Shown: one piece after another, positions 59,489 through 64,000 of the stretch
Numbering within the stretch: the stretch's first letter is position 1
Layout of the letters: each line of letters opens with the position of its first letter
Assembly: GCA_041177965.1 (NCBI GenBank)
Contig: JBEGWF010000043.1
Span: forward strand, 11,367-75,366
From: SXXZ01 sp041177965
Lineage (GTDB): Bacteria > Verrucomicrobiota > Verrucomicrobiia > Limisphaerales > UBA9464
DNA length: 64,000 nt
Reading direction: 5' to 3'
Position numbers and translations under genes: made by a program
Notes under the pieces: generated by a model
Databases searched by the model: none
The model's input: only the letters and a program-made list of their open reading frames with translations
What the model was told of the DNA's origin: nothing

Positions 59489-61225
59489 TCACGGGGTGGC
59501 GCGGGCTCCGTCGCGCGAACCGGCCCGACGTCCGTTGAGCAACACCCCCAGCCAGGTGTTGCGGACGAGCAGGTGATAGGACAGCAGCAGGATGCCCAGC
59601 AGGAGGGCCGAGAGCAGGCCCCATTTCAGCAACGGATCCAGATCCCAGGAACGCATCCCCCCCTGCAGGAGCGCGACCAGCGGATGATGGGCGATGTAGA
59701 GCCAGTAGGCCGAGTCGGCGAGATACCGGAGAGAGGGGTTCTCGCGGTCGAGATGTCGGCGGAAGAGGCCCAGGCAGCCGAAACACATCAGCCAGGCGAA
59801 GAGCACCTGGGCCAGCCCAGCCCCGAGCGGGTGGGTCTTCATCATCGCCAGTCCGGCCGGGAAGAGCAGCAGGCTGGCGACTCCCACGAGGACCCACGGA
59901 TGTCGGCCAAGCCGTCCGTCGGCATCCCGGCTTTCGAAATAGAGCGCTCCCACCGCGAAGAAGATCGCGTAGTAGAGCAGCACATGCGGCTGCGGGAGGA
60001 GCCCCACCGAGGTGTCCGGTCCGAAGCCCCCGCCGAAGGCCCCCATCCAGAGCTGCGGAACCAGGGTGGCCGGCACCAGCACGAGTGGCCACTTCCAGGT
60101 CAGGAGCCAGGCCCCCGACGGCGCGGGGAGGCCCAGCCGGCTCCCCACCGTGACCGCGATCCCGAATCCGGCCACCAGCCAACACAAGAACCCCAGGAAC
60201 CACAGGTGATCGAAGGTCGAGGTCAGCACCGGATGCCACCGTCCCGAGGGATCCCCGCCGACCAGTCGGCCACGGCCCTGAACGAGGAACCGGTCCGAGG
60301 CCAGGAACTCCCGATAGGCCTGACGGCTTCGGGCCAGGAGCCCCGGGGCATCGGACGACGCGTCACCGGAGCCCGGACCCTCGGCACCCGCCCGACGCAG
60401 CAGCTCACGGCACCGGGCGCGTCGCTCCTGGAATTCCTCCTGGGTTCCCCGCACCGGAAGGCGCAGGAAGCCCGCGATGGTCGTCACCTCCGGCCACGTG
60501 CCCTGCGAGGCCTTGAGAGGCGTGCCCCCCTCCAGGTCCCGGACCCGGACATCGGCTCCCCGCTCGATGAGCAGGCCCATCACCTCGGGATGCGCGAAGA
60601 AGGCCGCGGAGTGGAGGGCCCGGTGACCACCCCGGCTGGGCCGGTCCACATCGGCCCCGTGGTCGAGCAGCAACCGGACGGCCTCGGCGCTGCCGTAGTG
60701 CGAGGCCCAATTGAGGGCAGGATCGTGGAACTCCGGGTCGGTCTGGTTGGGATCGGCCCCGGAATCCAGCAGACGATGCAGCGTCGTCAGGTCGCCCGAC
60801 CGGATCGCCTCCACCACCTCGGAGCGGACTCCCGGCATGGCGAACCGCGCGGCATCCTGGGCGGCCGCCCGCTGCCGTGCCCAGCCCACCACGACATCCT
60901 GGAGGGGCAGCACCGTCAGCACGCCCAGGATCAGCGGCAGGAACACCCGCAGGAACCGCTGCCGGAGCAACGCCGCGAGTCCTCGTCCACGCCACAGCAT
61001 CGCCGTGAAATAGCCGCTCACGAAGATGAAGAGCGGCATGCGGAACCCGTGGACCCATGAGACGAAGGTCAGGAGGCGCTCATCGCGCCGCGCATCGCTC
61101 ACCATCCATCCGTCGGTCGCATAGGGCAGCGAGGCGTGGAGCAACACCCCCAGGATCATCGCGAAAGCCCTCAGCGCATCGAGATCATGCCGGCGGGCCG
61201 GCGGGGTGGACGAGGGACGGTCCAT
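59489..61225 (-). CDS. Acyltransferase-3 (OpgC-like) membrane protein with inserted ankyrin repeats
   Basis: A 578-aa protein with two mixed parts. The N-terminal RHDLDALRAFAMILGVLLHASLPY, FRMPLFIFVSGYFTAML and RQRFLRVFLPLILGVLTVLPL (TM1-3) carry the acyltransferase-3 R/D and H signature. Residues about 135-235 are at least three ankyrin repeats: SGDLTTLHRLLDSGADPNQ, PALNWASHYGSAEAVRLLLDHGADVDRP and HRALHSAAFFAHPEVMGLLIERGADVRVRD. A charged linker follows, then about seven further helices from residue 340. The repeats fall between TM3 and TM4, probably on the periplasmic side if the N-terminus is inside. The family O-acylates glucans or other surface sugars; the ankyrin part suggests a protein partner. 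ATG 61225 is the start. Confidence 0.85.
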   Translation of the reverse strand: MDRPSSTPPARRHDLDALRAFAMILGVLLHASLPYATDGWMVSDARRDERLLTFVSWVHGFRMPLFIFVSGYFTAMLWRGRGLAALLRQRFLRVFLPLILGVLTVLPLQDVVVGWARQRAAAQDAARFAMPGVRSEVVEAIRSGDLTTLHRLLDSGADPNQTDPEFHDPALNWASHYGSAEAVRLLLDHGADVDRPSRGGHRALHSAAFFAHPEVMGLLIERGADVRVRDLEGGTPLKASQGTWPEVTTIAGFLRLPVRGTQEEFQERRARCRELLRRAGAEGPGSGDASSDAPGLLARSRQAYREFLASDRFLVQGRGRLVGGDPSGRWHPVLTSTFDHLWFLGFLCWLVAGFGIAVTVGSRLGLPAPSGAWLLTWKWPLVLVPATLVPQLWMGAFGGGFGPDTSVGLLPQPHVLLYYAIFFAVGALYFESRDADGRLGRHPWVLVGVASLLLFPAGLAMMKTHPLGAGLAQVLFAWLMCFGCLGLFRRHLDRENPSLRYLADSAYWLYIAHHPLVALLQGGMRSWDLDPLLKWGLLSALLLGILLLSYHLLVRNTWLGVLLNGRRAGSRDGARATP

Positions 61226-61405
61226 GATCGGGGACGGTGACGGATTCCTCCGGCCTCCGTCGAGCGACTTCAATCGACGTCCGCACGAACCTCGCCCAGC
61301 GGCATCGACGCCCTCACGGACCGGAAGCGCGCCTCGCGCCTCTTCGCTCCGACTCCGACTGCCCGGACTAGACCCTCGGCATGGCCGGGGTCGACCCGGG
61401 GCCGT

Positions 61406-62764
61406 TCACCAGACCCGCGCCCAGATCACCTTCAGGTAGCGGCTCTCGGGGCAGTTGGACATCACCGGATGATCCTCGCCGGGCCCCGTGCGATCGAGGA
61501 TCTGGAGCCGGCGTCGGGTGCGCACGGCCATGCGGACCACGATGTCCTCGAACTCCTCGGCCGAGATCATGCCCGAGCAGGAACACGTGACCAACAGTCC
61601 TCCGGGACGGGTGATCACCATGCCCAACCCGTTGAGATCCTCGTAACGCTGCCGGCCCTCGGCGGCATCCTCGTCATCCCGGCTGTGGATGAGCTTGGGC
61701 GGATCGAGGATGACCACATCCCACGACTCGCCATTGTCGCGCATCTGCCGGGCATAGCTGAAGGCATCACAGTCGACCCAGTTCACGCGCACCTGGTTGA
61801 GGTTGGCATTGCGCTTCGACATCGCCACAGCCGCCTCGTCGAGGTCCACGCCCGTCGCCTCGGCCGCCCCACCGAGCAGCATCGCCGAAATGGAGAACCC
61901 GCCCGAATAGCAGCACAGGTCCAACACCCGCTTGCCCCGGGTGTAGCGGGAGAGCTTCAGGCGATTGTCGCGCTGGTCGCAGAAGAACCCGGTCTTGTGG
62001 CCTTCTTTGAAATCCACCTCGTAGCGGATGCCGTGCTCCCGGATCTTCACCGCGCGCACCGCGTCCGACTTCACCGTGGTCGGCGAGATGCCCTCGTTGC
62101 GGGCCACCGTGTCATCCACCTCGAAGACGACCCGCTGCGTGCCCAACCGCGCATGCATCCGGGGGATCCAGGAGGCCAGGCGCTGGGCGATGCCCAGGCA
62201 GTGGACCTGGATGCTCAGCACGTCGGCGAACTTGTCCACCACCAGACCGCTGAGGCCATCGGCATCGGAGTGCACCACCCTGAAGGCGTCGGTCACCTCC
62301 GGCAGGCGCAGGAAATCGATGCGGTGATCCATGGCCCGATCGAGCAACTCGACCAGTGCCGACTCCTCGACGAACGACTCCCCCCAATGGAAGAGTCGCA
62401 GGGGCACCTTCGAGCGCGGGTTCCACAAGCCATTGCCGCAGGGCGAGCCCGACTTGTCGTACACGTTCACCCAATCGCCCGGCTTCGAACCGGCGGACGC
62501 ATCGCGGATCATCGCCGGATACACCACCGGTTGTTGGCTCGGGTACTTCAACCAGACCCAGGGAGTCTGCCAGCGCGACGTATCGACCTGCGGCATCGCC
62601 GGCGCGGACGGACCCGTGCCGAAGCCGACATTCGACCGTGGATCCGACCGTGGATCCGACCGCGGACCCGGACGCGGCCCACGACCCGGACCAAAGCCGG
62701 GACCGGCAGGGGGACCACCCGAGGGTCGGCGGGGGCGGAATTGCGGACGATCAAATGGCGCCAT
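61406..62764 (-). CDS. rlmI: Class I rRNA large subunit methyltransferase, RlmI-like
   Basis: A 452-aa SAM-dependent methyltransferase of the RlmI/RlmK/L group. After a Pro/Arg/Gly-rich N-terminal extension (residues about 1-50, with RSDPRSDPRSN repeats) comes the PUA-like part from VWLKYPSQQPVVYPAMIRDA, then the EEHGLRYEVDF-like GIRYEVDFKEGHKTGFFCDQRDNR, the SAM motif VLDLCCYSGGFSISAMLLGG, VVILDPPKLIHSRD (DPP motif) and a C-terminal CSCSGMISAEEF. It should methylate a cytosine of 23S rRNA; the exact position is inferred. The ATG 62764 starts the extension. Confidence 0.88.
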   Translation of the reverse strand: MAPFDRPQFRPRRPSGGPPAGPGFGPGRGPRPGPRSDPRSDPRSNVGFGTGPSAPAMPQVDTSRWQTPWVWLKYPSQQPVVYPAMIRDASAGSKPGDWVNVYDKSGSPCGNGLWNPRSKVPLRLFHWGESFVEESALVELLDRAMDHRIDFLRLPEVTDAFRVVHSDADGLSGLVVDKFADVLSIQVHCLGIAQRLASWIPRMHARLGTQRVVFEVDDTVARNEGISPTTVKSDAVRAVKIREHGIRYEVDFKEGHKTGFFCDQRDNRLKLSRYTRGKRVLDLCCYSGGFSISAMLLGGAAEATGVDLDEAAVAMSKRNANLNQVRVNWVDCDAFSYARQMRDNGESWDVVILDPPKLIHSRDDEDAAEGRQRYEDLNGLGMVITRPGGLLVTCSCSGMISAEEFEDIVVRMAVRTRRRLQILDRTGPGEDHPVMSNCPESRYLKVIWARVW

Positions 62765-63185
62765 GTACCCGCGTGAATACGGCCAAAACGCCCCCGAGCC
62801 AAGCACCGTCCCCAACGAACGCCCCCGGCCGTGCCCCAACCGAATCGACCCGCAAGGATCCCCCCGCAGCCTGCCCACCGACATCCAACCCGAGCGGAGC
62901 GGGACCGGGCCCGACCGAGCTCTGGAAGCGATCTCACCTCTCCCCTCGCGCACAGCGCGAAAGCTCATCCTTCCCAGAGCTTCCCTGCGAGCGCGGGCCC
63001 GGTCCCGCGGAGCCCACCCACCCCCGAGCGGAGCGGGACCGGTCCAAAGCCCGCTCGGGAAGCGAACACCTCATCCCCTCGCGCACAGCGCGAAAGCCCA
63101 TCCTCCCCAGAGCTTCCATGCGGGCGCAGGACTGATCCCGCGGAGCATGTTCGCTTTCTCACCCCCAACCCTTAGGATCACCCCC
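62765..63185. other. Divergent intergenic region holding repeat locus C
   Basis: Between the rlmI-like start and the mnmA start there is no gene with family features. The first 120 bp are plain. Most of the rest is repeat locus C. Promoters for both divergent genes must lie in or around the repeats. Confidence 0.7.
62890..63147. repeat. Locus C: two inverted-orientation copies of the ~134-bp repeat
   Basis: Two direct copies start at about 62890 and 63024 (period 134), each beginning with CGAGCGGAGCGGGACCGG and ending with a CCCGCGGAGC string. Their reverse complement matches loci A and B: CTCCGCGGG..., GGAAGCTC, TTTCGCGCTGTGCGCGAGGGG and CCCGCTCCGCTCGG. The stem TCGCGC(TG)(TGC)GCGCGA and GAGCGG/CCGCTC hairpins are retained. 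They occupy the gap between rlmI-like and mnmA. Confidence 0.8.
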
Positions 63186-64000
63186 GTGACCGAGACGGTT
63201 CAAAGAAGACAACGGGTGCTGGTCGGCATGAGCGGCGGGGTGGATTCCTCGGCGGCCGCGGCCCTGTTGCTCGAACAGGGGTTCGACGTGGTCGGCGTCA
63301 CGCTGAAACTGTGGCCCCAGGACTGCGTGAACCGCGCCGAGGACAAATGCTGCGGACCCCAGGCCGTCATGGACGCCCGCAGCGTCAGCGCCAGCCTCGG
63401 CATCCCCTACTACCTCATCGACGAATCGGCCGAATTCCAGAAGCGCGTCATCGGCTACTTCGCCGACGAATACCGCGCCGGACGCACCCCGAACCCCTGC
63501 GTCATGTGCAACCAGCACCTGAAGTTCGGAACCCTCCTCGACCGGGCCCGCCAACTCGGCTGCGACCTCGTCGCCACCGGGCACTTCGCCCGCGTCGAAC
63601 GCGCCTCCGATGGGCGGTCGCTGCTGCTGCGCGGCCGGGATCCCCGCAAGGACCAGAGCTACTTCCTCTTCTCGCTCCGCCAGCACCAACTGACCCGGAT
63701 CCTCTTCCCGCTCGGGGAGAAGACCAAGTCCGACACCCGTGACGTGGCCCGCGAATGCGGCCTCCGCACCGCCGACAAGGAGGAGTCGATGGAGATCTGC
63801 TTCGTGCCCGACAACAACTACGGACGCTTCCTCGAACAATCGAAGCTCGTCGAACGCCACGCCGGCGACATCGTCGACACGCAGGGCCGGGTGCTGGGTC
63901 ACCACGAAGGCATCGAATTCTACACCATCGGACAGCGCAAAGGCCTCGGCATCTCCTCGGCCCATCCGCTGTACGTCCTCGAACTCGACCCCGCCCGCAA
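63186..64000 (+). CDS. mnmA: tRNA-specific 2-thiouridylase MnmA (cut by window end)
   Basis: The enzyme that thiolates U34 of tRNA-Glu/Gln/Lys, partial (about 271 residues). The PP-loop VGMSGGVDSSAAAALLLEQGF is near the N-terminus, followed by the catalytic NPCVMCNQHLKFG Cys, VATGHFARVER, GRDPRKDQSYFLFSL and the second Cys in MEICFVPDN. The frame is open at the window edge. There is no ATG; GTG 63186 (VTETVQRRQRVLVGMSG) is the likely start, with GTG 63216 as an alternative. Confidence 0.94.
   Translation, partial: MTETVQRRQRVLVGMSGGVDSSAAAALLLEQGFDVVGVTLKLWPQDCVNRAEDKCCGPQAVMDARSVSASLGIPYYLIDESAEFQKRVIGYFADEYRAGRTPNPCVMCNQHLKFGTLLDRARQLGCDLVATGHFARVERASDGRSLLLRGRDPRKDQSYFLFSLRQHQLTRILFPLGEKTKSDTRDVARECGLRTADKEESMEICFVPDNNYGRFLEQSKLVERHAGDIVDTQGRVLGHHEGIEFYTIGQRKGLGISSAHPLYVLELDPAR

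Overview
The window is about 66% GC, densely packed and almost entirely chromosomal housekeeping and biosynthetic sequence. No phage, insertion sequence, CRISPR array or rRNA was seen. A GxGYxYP-type putative glycoside hydrolase, a Gfo/Idh/MocA oxidoreductase, an MBOAT/SGNH pair and an exopolysaccharide operon together suggest a Gram-negative member of the PVC group, most likely Verrucomicrobiota. That is inference; no rRNA is present to confirm it. Several genes use GTG or TTG starts.

Layout. 1-9977: the start of a secreted GxGYxYP protein, mfd, a divergent aldose-1-epimerase, a Gfo/Idh/MocA oxidoreductase, a GlcF-like Fe-S protein and an ABC-F ATPase (uup-like). 10109-15217: a plus-strand run of DUF1365, cyclopropane-fatty-acid synthase, DUF1295, HemN-like radical SAM and moaC. 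15218-18526: a terminator, a small secreted protein with a good promoter, then clpP-clpX. 18771-22717: an MFS transporter, an unknown helical protein and a YgiQ radical SAM protein. 22788-23204: tandem repeats. 23210-27750: assimilatory sulfur genes cysI-cysH-cysD followed by a DegT aminotransferase. 27983-31203: leuD, a second repeat locus, panE and leuB. 31286-37158: an SGNH-like/MBOAT O-acetylation pair beside bioA-bioF-SDR. 37635-40001: a secreted unknown, an amidohydrolase and hpf. 40105-45221: a heavy-metal RND system (czcA, czcC and a small His-containing membrane protein) with no adaptor gene. 45386-49651: terC, recJ and a ferritin-like candidate. 49701-54317: an exopolysaccharide operon (barrel protein, Wzc, Wza, FHA). 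54441-59307: a LmbE deacetylase, tRNA-Val, a UreF-like protein, ychF and htpG. 59489-64000: an ankyrin/acyltransferase fusion, rlmI-like, a third repeat locus and the start of mnmA.

How the genes work together. The exopolysaccharide genes form a likely transcript that starts at a TTGACA promoter before the barrel gene. An intrinsic terminator or attenuator lies directly before wzc, so barrel and export-kinase levels may be uncoupled. Sulfur assimilation is only partly encoded here: cysN, cysC and a sulfite-reductase flavoprotein are not in the window. Biotin (bioF, bioA) and leucine (leuB, leuD) synthesis are also only partly represented.

Most unusual items: a GC-rich repeat family of about 134 bp with several hairpins, present at three intergenic loci; an acyltransferase-3 membrane protein with ankyrin repeats inserted between its transmembrane helices; the wzc attenuator; and a CzcCA pair without CzcB.
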